DNA of 64,000 nucleotides from Streptomycetaceae bacterium (GTDB taxonomy: Bacteria > Actinomycetota > Actinomycetes > Nanopelagicales > Nanopelagicaceae). Shown here one piece after another: positions 36,486 to 44,596 of this stretch. Positions within the stretch are counted from its first letter, which is position 1; each line of letters opens with the position of its first letter. The stretch spans positions 62,001 to 126,000 of the forward strand of contig JAIXTW010000006.1 of the NCBI GenBank assembly GCA_027483765.1, in the 5' to 3' direction. The position numbers and the translations under genes were made by a program. A model generated the notes under the pieces. That model ran no database searches and had not been told where the DNA came from. It was given only the letters and a program-made list of their open reading frames with translations.

Positions 36486-38371
36486 TGACCTTCTTTCTCG
36501 CTGCGGCGCTGCAACTGGCTGAGATAATTATTGTAATGCGCTAGTTCATCGGGTTCACCCATTGCAGCCATGCGGGCTTCATTTCGATCGATACGTTTTG
36601 CTTCACGTGAGTCATCGCGCATCCATTGGATAAAGGTGGCAGCGATTGCAAAAATGACCGGGATTTCTCCCATCGCCCAAGCCACAGATCCAGCTGCATG
36701 CTGACTTGCGAGCAAATCGGTCACCCATGGAGTCGCAATTGATTTGTAATACCCGCCATCAATTAACGTTGTTGTTGCCAGTAGCGAGATAGCGAAGAAT
36801 GCGTGGATGCTCATGGCCGCAAATAAAATAACGATTCGCACGATGTGTGGAACCTTGCGAGGGTTGGGGTCAATTCCGATGATGACATGGAAGAAGAGAT
36901 AGCCAGCAAGTAAGAAATGAATATTCATGAAGAAGTGACCGGCATGGTTCTGCATTAAATTACCGAATAAATCGGTGAAATAGAGAACAAAAAGTGAACC
37001 GTCGAATAGCGCCAGGGCTACAACTGGATTTGTAATCACCGCTGAATATCTGGAATGTAACGCTGCGAGCAATGAGCCTCTCACCCCGCGCTCATCAGGT
37101 GTCCGACCTTGTGGGAGGGTGCGTAGCGCAAGAGTGAGTGGCGCTCCGAGTACGAGACCAATAGGTGCAAGCATTCCCAAAACCATATGCGCAATCATGT
37201 GATATTCAAATGAGAAGAGTGCATACACACCTAAACCACCACTTGTTGCGAAATCAATTGTGGCAATCCCAAATGCGAATGCAATTGTTCTACCCACCGG
37301 CCACGCATCACCACGTTTCTTTAAGATGACAACGCCCTTGATATAGAGCGCGACCAAGGTGACGAGCAGCGCAATCATCAGTGCGTCCGGTTCATACGCG
37401 CTCAGGATTCTAATAAGTGTTGGTTCTGCTGGCGGTGCAAATCCAACGATGGAAATTGCTGCGCTGTAGCCAACATCAGCACCCACCGGCGGTTGAGATT
37501 TAGAGAGCCAGCTACCAAGAGCAATGACTGCGCCCATGAGCAGCACCTCGTACATAAGTATCTTAGTAAGCAGTGATCGGCTGCTATTGACTCCTAGAGC
37601 AAGTTTGCGCCTTTGACTATATGCAATTGCGATGATGACGATTGTGATTACTGCTTTTGCAACCACAACCCGCGCATATGAAGTTGACCATGCTTGCGCA
37701 AAATCTAATCGTGACCATGCGTTTGCAACACCACTAATAACAACCGCAATTGCTGTCCATAGCGCGAGCTGACTAAAGCGAGGCAAGGCGACTCTTCGAT
37801 CGCCATCGGTCAGTAGTGTGATTGCACAAAGTCCGCCAACCCAGAGCGCAAGTGCCACGACGTGCACGACGAGCGAACCGATTGCCAAGGCATGAGAGCC
37901 AGCAGCAGCTGAGTGGCTCTGGAAAACGGGGGCAACGAGTCCCAGCAGAGTAATACCCAGAAAGACTATTGATTGCAGTGCGGAAGAGATGAACTTAAGT
38001 CCAACCAAGACAATTGCGGCCGCGATTGATTGCGCAAAGAGAAACTTTCCTAACTCTACTTGCGTAATAAATGAGCGAAATGTGGTGGGTTCAAGTGCGG
38101 GACCAAGTGAAGAACCGAGAATGTTTGCAAGAGTAAGACTAATTTCCAGCAAACTTGTGACAAGCCATATCGCCGCTGCAATAGTGCCGAACTTTCGCAA
38201 TTTCTCGGCTGAGCTCTGTAACTTACCGTTTTGTTCAATGAGTAAGAATCCAAAGGAGAGAAGTACGCCTACTAAAACTGATGCCGAAAAAATCAGTAAA
38301 GACTTATTAACTGTCCCAGCAGAACTAATGAAAGAACTTGCCTGAGTCAGATCCCCTGACAGGACATTCAT
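36482..38371 (-). CDS. CopD domain - CtaG (caa3-type oxidase assembly) fusion membrane protein
   Basis: A 629-residue polytopic protein. The N-terminal half (about residues 15-310) is a CopD-like copper-import module with the LVVHVVALALWVGGL helix. The C-terminal half (about 320-590) is CtaG, with histidine-rich helices such as FEYHMIAHMVLGMLAP and FMNIHFLLAGYLFFHV. In Actinobacteria such fusions deliver copper for cytochrome c oxidase assembly. It is coupled by 4-base overlaps to copC upstream and the acyl-CoA dehydrogenase downstream. Confidence 0.9.
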   Translation of the reverse strand: MNVLSGDLTQASSFISSAGTVNKSLLIFSASVLVGVLLSFGFLLIEQNGKLQSSAEKLRKFGTIAAAIWLVTSLLEISLTLANILGSSLGPALEPTTFRSFITQVELGKFLFAQSIAAAIVLVGLKFISSALQSIVFLGITLLGLVAPVFQSHSAAAGSHALAIGSLVVHVVALALWVGGLCAITLLTDGDRRVALPRFSQLALWTAIAVVISGVANAWSRLDFAQAWSTSYARVVVAKAVITIVIIAIAYSQRRKLALGVNSSRSLLTKILMYEVLLMGAVIALGSWLSKSQPPVGADVGYSAAISIVGFAPPAEPTLIRILSAYEPDALMIALLVTLVALYIKGVVILKKRGDAWPVGRTIAFAFGIATIDFATSGGLGVYALFSFEYHMIAHMVLGMLAPIGLVLGAPLTLALRTLPQGRTPDERGVRGSLLAALHSRYSAVITNPVVALALFDGSLFVLYFTDLFGNLMQNHAGHFFMNIHFLLAGYLFFHVIIGIDPNPRKVPHIVRIVILFAAMSIHAFFAISLLATTTLIDGGYYKSIATPWVTDLLASQHAAGSVAWAMGEIPVIFAIAATFIQWMRDDSREAKRIDRNEARMAAMGEPDELAHYNNYLSQLQRRSEKEGQ

Positions 38372-38889
38372 CGCTCGCGATAAATCTTTCGAGCATAACG
38401 TGCGAGCGCTAAAGTAACGACGAGCGCTGCAAGCAAGAGCCCGAGGACAAACGTTGTGGTTCCAACATTATTTCCTGAAGGTGTCGCTGCCTGTGTTGGC
38501 GTAGGTTGTGGAGTAACCGGAGCGATGACAGTTGGTTCAGCAAAGTTGAAGGTAAATTTTCCAATGAGCGGCACATCATTTTCTGCCAAGAGTGAATAGT
38601 TGACTGTGTAAATTCCGGTCTTCACAAGTTGCTTGAGACCAATGACCGCGTTTATTCCATCTACTGTGAGTGCGCCGTCATCGACGCGAGCACCGGTTGG
38701 GTCTGTCACAACAATGTCGTTTCCGATATCCATCAGAGCTATCTCAGTTGTAATCGTGACCGCACTTGGCGCGCTGTCGAGCGATGCACCAGCTACCGGG
38801 GTTGTTGAAACCAGAGTGTTTGCAAATGCTGATTGCGGGTTTAGTAAAAGCATCCCCACAATAAGTGCGATTGCTGTCATTCGCTTCAT
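38368..38889 (-). CDS. CopC-like exported protein lacking the copper ligands
   Basis: A 173-residue membrane-anchored CopC fold: signal peptide ending AFA, a beta-sandwich (about residues 24-118), a Pro/Thr-rich linker and a C-terminal helix with basic tail. In canonical CopC the Cu(II) ligands are the mature N-terminal His and the Asp and His of S-A-D-G-H-P. Here the mature start is NTLVSTTP and the loop reads AENDVP, so all three are gone. It is coupled to copD-ctaG, so a structural or different metal role is likely. Confidence 0.86.
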   Translation of the reverse strand: MKRMTAIALIVGMLLLNPQSAFANTLVSTTPVAGASLDSAPSAVTITTEIALMDIGNDIVVTDPTGARVDDGALTVDGINAVIGLKQLVKTGIYTVNYSLLAENDVPLIGKFTFNFAEPTVIAPVTPQPTPTQAATPSGNNVGTTTFVLGLLLAALVVTLALARYARKIYRER

Positions 38890-38991
38890 TGCTGCTATCT
38901 CCTCTTGCGCTCATCAATCCCGCGGATTCGCGCCTATCGTCTCACTTCTTTAGACTTAGGCATAGACGCCCATCTTGAGAAAGGTCTCACA

Positions 38992-39222
38992 TTGCCTACT
39001 TATCAATACCTGTGCAACGCCTGCGACCATGCCTTTGAGGCCTTCCAGAGTTTCTCTGAAGAACCTCTCACGGAGTGCCCTGAGTGCAAGGGAGAAGTTC
39101 GCAAGGTGTATTCATCTGTCGGCGTAGTTTTTAAGGGATCTGGTTTTTATAAGACTGATTCCGCACCAAAGCCTGCAACTGCAACTACAACGGAATCAAA
39201 ACCTGCAACAACCTCTGAATAA
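38992..39222 (+). CDS. FmdB-family zinc-ribbon regulatory protein
   Basis: A 76-residue protein beginning LPTYQYLCNACDHAFEAFQ and containing CPECKGEVRKVYSSVGVVFKG, the CxxC-CxxC ribbon of FmdB proteins. I start it at TTG (38992-38994) because conserved FmdB sequence begins exactly there; the longer frame from 38905 has no family similarity. The tail is Thr/Ala-rich and probably disordered. Function is poorly defined; members occur near stress and transport genes. Confidence 0.9.
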   Translation: MPTYQYLCNACDHAFEAFQSFSEEPLTECPECKGEVRKVYSSVGVVFKGSGFYKTDSAPKPATATTTESKPATTSE

Positions 39223-39236
39223 CCAGATATCACCAA

Positions 39237-39356
39237 TCAGTCGTCGTGATGCGGGGGTTTATCCCCCTTAATCTCATCTTCGCGCTTGCGATTTTCATTC
39301 TGGTCTTCGCGTGGGTCACGTTCATCATCAGTTGTTACTGGAAACACATCGCTCAT
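39237..39356 (-). CDS. Possible 39-residue highly charged protein
   Basis: A short frame starting MSDVFPVTTDDERDPREDQN, rich in D, E, R, K and ending in a PHHDD tail. A longer version to 39437 would overlap the MMPL gene start. There is a weak AGGTG upstream. Composition is gene-like rather than random, but no family is recognised. Confidence 0.35.
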   Translation of the reverse strand: MSDVFPVTTDDERDPREDQNENRKREDEIKGDKPPHHDD

Positions 39357-39416
39357 GCGTGAGAACACCTGTGACCAAATTCGAAATTCATAATCGAATC
39401 CTACATACTTATCACT

Positions 39417-41522
39417 ATGTTTGAACGCCTTGGACACTTGCTCGTACGTCGCAAGAAAGCAGCGCTAGCCCTCTTTATCATCGGAATTATTCTCTCCGGT
39501 GTCTTTGGTTCGCTGATATTTAGTCGTCTTGATTCAGGTGGTTATTCAAATCCAAAGAGCGATTCATACAAAGTGTACGAATACCTTCGCGATGATCTTA
39601 AGATCAATGATCCCTCTGTAATTGTGGTCGTTGATGCTGGAACCAGAGATGTTGATACCCCTGAAGTTGCCCAAGAAGCTCGAGTGCTTGAGGCAGCTAT
39701 GGGCCAGGAAGAAGGCGTGACGAGAACTCTCTCTTACTGGGGCTCTGGTGGGGAAGCTACTTTGAAATCGAAGGATTCTCGTGCCGCCTACATTTTGATT
39801 TACGGTGATGCCGATGCATTTTCACCAGAGAGCCAAGATCTCGGTGCAATATTTGCAAAGAAATATGATGGTGAAAATGGAAGTTTTACTCTCTATTCAG
39901 GGGGCGTCGCTGTCGTGGGCGATGCAATCTCTAAGAAAATCTCGCAAGATTTAAAGATTTCAGAAGCTGTATCAATTCCACTGACATTCATTCTGCTTGC
40001 CTTTGTATTTGGAGCGCTGGCTGCCTCTGCGACACCACTCATTGTCGGAGTCGCCGCTATCCTCGGCGCATTCTTTATCCTCTTCCTTATTTCGCTCTTC
40101 ACCAGTGTCAGCGTTTACGCCCTTAACCTCACAACCGGAATGGGCCTCGGCCTCGGTATCGACTATGCGTTACTGATGGTCAACCGCTTCCGCGAAGAAA
40201 TCAACCATGGCAAGAGCGTTGAAGACTCGGTTGTCACAACCATGGCGACAGCTGGAAAAACTGTTTTCTATTCCGGGCTTACGGTTCTGGTAACGATGGT
40301 CTCACTCACCTTCTTCCCGCTTCCATTCTTAAAGTCATTTGGTTACGCAGGAGTCTCGGTAGTTGCAGTTGCAGTTGCTGGAGCTCTCTTTGGACTTCCA
40401 CCAATCTTGGCTCTGATGGGAAAGAAGATTGATAAGGGAGTAATTCGCAGATCATCAATTACACCAAAGGAAGATGGTCGTTGGGCACAGACTGCACGAT
40501 TTGTGATGAGACGGCCGGCAGCAGTTGTCATTCTTTCGCTCGTTACTTTGGGAATTCTCACAGCGCCTGTCCTCGACATTAAATTTGCACAAGGTGACTC
40601 ACGAATGTTGCCTGCTTCAAATCCAGCGGCAGTAGCTACCGCCCTTCAGGCAGATCGATTTGTAGGACAAACAAATAACCCAGTTGAGATCATCGTCTTT
40701 AATGGTGCTGATAAAACTCTTGAAATTGCCGAATACTCGCGGGCAGTTTCGCAGGTCCCTGGAATTGTAGGAATTCAGCCACCGCAAGTGATTGGCGAAG
40801 ATGTTCGAGTAGTTGCATTCCATTCGATGTTGCCACGAACTCCTGAGGCACAACAACTAATTCACGACGTGCGCGCTGTGAAATCTCCGGAAGGAACGTT
40901 AGTTGGCGGTGTTGCTGCTGACTACACCGATTCGCAAGACGGTATTGCGAACACACTTCCGTGGGCACTGGGTTGGATTGCACTCAGCGTCTTTATCTTG
41001 ATTTTTATCTTTACTGGCTCAATTATTCTTCCGATTAAGGCCGTACTTCTGAACGTACTTTCACTAGCGGCAACTATGGGAGTCCTTACCTGGGTCTTCA
41101 TTGATGGCAACCTGCAATGGCTCGTTGGATCATTTACCGTGACCGGCACGCTCGATACTTCCATTGTTATTCTGATTGCTGTTGTGGTCTTTGGGCTCTC
41201 TATGGATTACGAACTCTTCTTGTTATCTCGTATCCGAGAAGAGCATTTAGCTGGCAAATCAAATGTTGAAGCAGTTGCGACCGGGCTTCAAAAATCTGCA
41301 CGCATTATTACTGCCGCTGCGCTCATTCTTGCAGTGGTCTTTGCTGCCTTCATTACTAGTGGCGTGACCTCGATTAAATCGATGGGATTTGGTGTCGCAC
41401 TTGCTGTGATTCTCGATGCCACAATCGTTCGCGCCCTGTTGGTGCCTGCACTGATGCGTCTCTTCGGAGAACGCAACTGGTGGGGGCCAAAGTGGGCGCA
41501 GCGATTTACCATTACGCACTAG
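39417..41522 (+). CDS. MMPL/RND-family transporter
   Basis: A 701-residue protein with two repeats, each of a large extracytoplasmic loop and a helical bundle. The motifs GLGLGIDYALLMVNRFREE and VVFGLSMDYELFLLSRIREEH carry the proton-relay acidic-tyrosine pairs of MMPL proteins. It probably exports a lipid or hydrophobic compound; mycolic acid substrates are not expected in this lineage. The start is the ATG-type codon after a short AT-rich gap. Transcribed with purU 19 bases downstream. Confidence 0.9.
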   Translation: MFERLGHLLVRRKKAALALFIIGIILSGVFGSLIFSRLDSGGYSNPKSDSYKVYEYLRDDLKINDPSVIVVVDAGTRDVDTPEVAQEARVLEAAMGQEEGVTRTLSYWGSGGEATLKSKDSRAAYILIYGDADAFSPESQDLGAIFAKKYDGENGSFTLYSGGVAVVGDAISKKISQDLKISEAVSIPLTFILLAFVFGALAASATPLIVGVAAILGAFFILFLISLFTSVSVYALNLTTGMGLGLGIDYALLMVNRFREEINHGKSVEDSVVTTMATAGKTVFYSGLTVLVTMVSLTFFPLPFLKSFGYAGVSVVAVAVAGALFGLPPILALMGKKIDKGVIRRSSITPKEDGRWAQTARFVMRRPAAVVILSLVTLGILTAPVLDIKFAQGDSRMLPASNPAAVATALQADRFVGQTNNPVEIIVFNGADKTLEIAEYSRAVSQVPGIVGIQPPQVIGEDVRVVAFHSMLPRTPEAQQLIHDVRAVKSPEGTLVGGVAADYTDSQDGIANTLPWALGWIALSVFILIFIFTGSIILPIKAVLLNVLSLAATMGVLTWVFIDGNLQWLVGSFTVTGTLDTSIVILIAVVVFGLSMDYELFLLSRIREEHLAGKSNVEAVATGLQKSARIITAAALILAVVFAAFITSGVTSIKSMGFGVALAVILDATIVRALLVPALMRLFGERNWWGPKWAQRFTITH

Positions 41523-41541
41523 TTCCCTTTACCCTTAGGCT

Positions 41542-42381
41542 ATGGATCTCATAGCTTCCCTGCAATGTGCAGACCAGCCAGGAATCGTGCACGCGATGAC
41601 GTCGGCGGTGCTTAGTTGCGGCGGAAATATTATTGAGAATCAGCAATTCACAGATCATGCCACCAACACATTTGTGATGCGCACTCGTTTTGAAACTTCC
41701 CAAGGTCTTGATGTGGCGCGAAAGAGTTTGAGCGATGGGCTTGGAAAATTCTCTCCCTCACTTCACATAAGACCAACGGATGAAAAGCCCCGTGCTCTTA
41801 TTCTGGTCACCAAAGAGAGCCACTGTCTACGCGATCTGATGTACTTGCTCGAACTCGGCGAACTCCCTATCGAAATCCCACTGGTGATCTCTAACCGGGA
41901 AGATTTGCAGTCGCTCGTTGAATCGCACGGAATTCCTTTCTTATACCTACCCGTAACAGCGGCAACAAAGGCAGAGCAAGAAAAGATGATGTTGGCCAAG
42001 ATTGCTGAACTTAAAATAGATTTTGTAGTTCTAGCTAGATATATGCAGATTCTCTCCAAGGAGTTCTGCGCATCAATGCCGGGAAAGATTATTAACATCC
42101 ACCACTCATTCTTACCTGGCTTTAAAGGTGCCAAGCCTTATCACCAGGCCCATGATCGCGGTGTAAAGATCATTGGTGCCACTGCCCATTTTGTGACATC
42201 TGATTTAGATGAGGGTCCAATTATCGAACAAGATGTCGCTCACGTGAATCACGGAGTTACTCCAGAAGAGATGATTGCCCGCGGTCGCGATATTGAACGT
42301 CGCGTTCTTGCGCGCGCTGTTAAGTTATTTGCAGAAGAGCGAATCTTTATTGTCGGTCAGCGCACTGTAGTTTTTTCCTAG
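41542..42381 (+). CDS. purU: Formyltetrahydrofolate deformylase
   Basis: A 279-residue enzyme with an N-terminal ACT regulatory domain (residues 1-75) and a formyl-transferase-like hydrolase domain showing VVLARYMQILS, NIHHSFLPGFKGAKPYHQA and GATAHFVTSDLDEGPII. It releases formate from 10-formyl-THF to balance one-carbon units. Complete. The convergent tRNA-Arg ends 13 bases beyond its stop, with T-runs from both sides in the gap. Confidence 0.95.
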   Translation: MDLIASLQCADQPGIVHAMTSAVLSCGGNIIENQQFTDHATNTFVMRTRFETSQGLDVARKSLSDGLGKFSPSLHIRPTDEKPRALILVTKESHCLRDLMYLLELGELPIEIPLVISNREDLQSLVESHGIPFLYLPVTAATKAEQEKMMLAKIAELKIDFVVLARYMQILSKEFCASMPGKIINIHHSFLPGFKGAKPYHQAHDRGVKIIGATAHFVTSDLDEGPIIEQDVAHVNHGVTPEEMIARGRDIERRVLARAVKLFAEERIFIVGQRTVVFS

Positions 42382-42394
42382 TAGTAAAAAATAG

Positions 42395-42467
42395 TGTCCC
42401 CGGCGGGAGTTGAACCTGCGACCTACCGCTTAGGAGGCGGTTGCTCTATCCACTGAGCTACGGGGAC
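42395..42467 (-). tRNA. tRNA-Arg (CCU)
   Basis: A 73-base cloverleaf on the minus strand. Acceptor GTCCCCG pairs with CGGGGAC, the anticodon stem ACCGC/GCGGT encloses CTCCTAA (anticodon CCU, reading AGG), and the discriminator is A. CCA is not encoded. A run of six T follows shortly after the 3' end and may terminate it. Confidence 0.93.
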
Positions 42468-42514
42468 GTGGGCATCATCACTATATGACGAGGCATTGGT
42501 AATGATGCTTGGCA

Positions 42515-42538
42515 AAGGTTATCGGTAGAGATAACCTT
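42515..42538. repeat. 9-bp perfect inverted repeat upstream of the saccharopine dehydrogenase-like gene
   Basis: AAGGTTATC (42515-42523) and GATAACCTT (42530-42538) are separated by 6 bases and lie 52 bases before the start codon. No T-run follows. It could be a regulator site or a leader hairpin. Confidence 0.55.
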
Positions 42539-42589
42539 CCCCGAACACGCTTACACGAAGTGCGTTAAAAGAATGATGAGAGGCCATCC

Positions 42590-43816
42590 ATGAAAGCGCT
42601 CGTTATCGGCGCAGGCGGAGTTGGCAGTGCAATCGCAAATATCGCAGCACGTAGACCATTTATTACCTCCATGGTCATTGCAGATCGCGCGCTACCACGA
42701 GCCCAAGCAGCCGTAACAAAAGTTAATGACTCCCGATTTTCAGCGCGGGAGGTGGATGCCTCAGATGTCAGCAATATTCGTTCTCTGATTCGTGAAGTAA
42801 ACCCCGACATTGTTGTGAATGCCATTGATCCACGATTTGTGATGCAAATTTTTCTTGCCTGTGAAGAAGAAGGTGCGCACTACATGGATATGGCGATGTC
42901 ACTTTCAACGCCTCACCCAACAGATCCCACAAACAAACCTGGCGTCAAACTGGGTGATGAACAATTCGCTCGCCAAAAAGTATGGAGGGAAAAAGGAATT
43001 TACGCAGTTGTCGGAATGGGAATTGAACCAGGCATGAGCGATGTCTTTGCGCGCTATGCCCAGGATGAACTCTTCTCGCGTATCGATTACTTGGCTGTGA
43101 TGGATGGTTCCAATCTAACAGTCGATGGTTTTGATTTCGCACCATCATTTTCTATCTGGACAACTATCGAAGAGTGCCTCAATCCGCCGCTGATCTATGA
43201 AGAGGGTCGTGGTTGGTACACAACTGAGCCATTTAGTGAACTCGAAACCTTTGATTTCCCAGAAGGTATCGGCCCAGTTGAATGTGTCAATGTCGAGCAC
43301 GAAGAAGTAGTACTGATTCCGCAGCAGGTTAAAGCTAAGCAAGTGCGCTTTAAGTATGGATTAGGTGCGCAATTTATCGAGACTCTGAAAACTATCCACA
43401 CTCTGGGAATGGATAAGAAAGAGAAAGTAAAGGTTGGAAACGTGGAGATTTCACCACGTGATTTACTCGCTTCGATTCTTCCTGACCCTGCAACTATCGG
43501 CGATCTTATGCATGGTAAGACGTGCGCTGGAACGCTAGTGAAAGGTCTTGGTAAAGATGGTGCACCCAAGGCGGTCTACATTTACAACGTCGTTGATAAC
43601 GAGTGGTCGATGAAGAACTATGGCAACCAAGCAGTTGTATGGCAGACAGCTATTAATCCGCTTATTGCCATGGAACTTATCTCAAACGGGAGTTGGAAGC
43701 CGGAAGGAATTTCTGGCCCAGAGTGGTTCCCAGCGAAACCTTTCCTTGATTTAATTGAGGAGTACGGATCTTCATGGCATATCCGCGATGAACCAACCGA
43801 GGGAATAGTTATTTAA
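42590..43816 (+). CDS. Saccharopine dehydrogenase-like (carboxynorspermidine dehydrogenase-type) oxidoreductase
   Basis: A 408-residue NAD(P)-dependent enzyme. The Rossmann motif ALVIGAGGVGSAIANIAA is at the N-terminus and VVGMGIEPGMSDVFARYA follows near residue 142. The closest family is saccharopine/carboxynorspermidine dehydrogenase, suggesting a lysine or polyamine imine reduction, but no decarboxylase partner lies nearby, so the substrate is open. The SDR gene starts at the base after its stop, so both are likely one transcript. Confidence 0.85.
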   Translation: MKALVIGAGGVGSAIANIAARRPFITSMVIADRALPRAQAAVTKVNDSRFSAREVDASDVSNIRSLIREVNPDIVVNAIDPRFVMQIFLACEEEGAHYMDMAMSLSTPHPTDPTNKPGVKLGDEQFARQKVWREKGIYAVVGMGIEPGMSDVFARYAQDELFSRIDYLAVMDGSNLTVDGFDFAPSFSIWTTIEECLNPPLIYEEGRGWYTTEPFSELETFDFPEGIGPVECVNVEHEEVVLIPQQVKAKQVRFKYGLGAQFIETLKTIHTLGMDKKEKVKVGNVEISPRDLLASILPDPATIGDLMHGKTCAGTLVKGLGKDGAPKAVYIYNVVDNEWSMKNYGNQAVVWQTAINPLIAMELISNGSWKPEGISGPEWFPAKPFLDLIEEYGSSWHIRDEPTEGIVI

Positions 43817-44581
43817 ATGGCGCAATGGGCTCTTGTTACAGGTGCAACTGTTGGAATCGGCGAAAGTTTCACACGCTTACTTGCAGCGAAAGGTTACAAC
43901 ATCGCATTAGTAGCTCGTGATGAAGTTCGCTTGCACGAGCGCGCAGCAAGCTTGCGTGAAAAGTACGGGGTGCAGACTTTTGTACTCCCGGCGGATTTGG
44001 CGACAAAAAGTGGTGTGAAATCAGTAGAGAAGTACATTGAAACGTATGAGATTGAGGTGCTGATTAACAACGCTGGCTTCGGACTTAACAAGGCATTTAC
44101 CCGAAGTGATTTAGGTGATGAACAAGATCTGCTCAATGTTTTGGTGCGTACACCTATGCGTTTGATGCATGTGATTCTGCCCGGAATGAAAGAACGTAGA
44201 TCCGGAACAATTATCAATGTCTCCTCCGTCGCCAGTTTTATCGCTGGTGGAACATATAGCGCCGCCAAGTCTTATCTGACAGTGATCTCTGAATCACTCA
44301 ACGCTGACTTGAGGGGCAGTGGAGTAAAAATCTCAGCGCTCTGCCCTGGATTTACTCGTACCGAATTTCATAAACGTGGGCGGATGAAGATGAATGGGCT
44401 ACCAAGTTTCATGTGGCTCGACGCCGATAAATTGGTTGCCAAGTCTTGGAAAGATGCTCAATCAAATAAGCCGATAAGTATTCCGGGCTGGCAGTACAAA
44501 CTACTTGTGGCACTTATTGCAATTACACCAAGAAGTATCATCCGCCGAGTCCGAATTGATGAAGGTAAGACGAAGCGCTAG
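43817..44581 (+). CDS. Short-chain dehydrogenase/reductase
   Basis: A 254-residue classical SDR: ALVTGATVGIGESFTRLLA (cofactor loop), LINNAGFG, catalytic serine in INVSSVAS and the YSAAKSY active-site motif. Similar to the YqjQ/DltE group acting on acyl or steroid-like substrates. Substrate unknown. The stop codon lies inside a 10-bp inverted repeat shared with the convergent helicase stop. Confidence 0.9.
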   Translation: MAQWALVTGATVGIGESFTRLLAAKGYNIALVARDEVRLHERAASLREKYGVQTFVLPADLATKSGVKSVEKYIETYEIEVLINNAGFGLNKAFTRSDLGDEQDLLNVLVRTPMRLMHVILPGMKERRSGTIINVSSVASFIAGGTYSAAKSYLTVISESLNADLRGSGVKISALCPGFTRTEFHKRGRMKMNGLPSFMWLDADKLVAKSWKDAQSNKPISIPGWQYKLLVALIAITPRSIIRRVRIDEGKTKR

Positions 44582-44596
44582 CTAAATAGTTAGCGC
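44575..44596. terminator. Shared hairpin covering both convergent stop codons
   Basis: GCGCTAGCTA (44575-44584) and TAGTTAGCGC (44587-44596) pair over 10 positions (one G-T) around AA. The stem contains the TAG of the SDR gene and the TAA of the helicase gene. It may serve as a compact bidirectional 3' end, although no U-run follows. Confidence 0.5.

Noticed and set aside
39237-39437. 66-residue version of the small charged ORF
   Set aside because: It would overlap the MMPL start in opposite direction; the shorter 39-residue frame is kept at low confidence.
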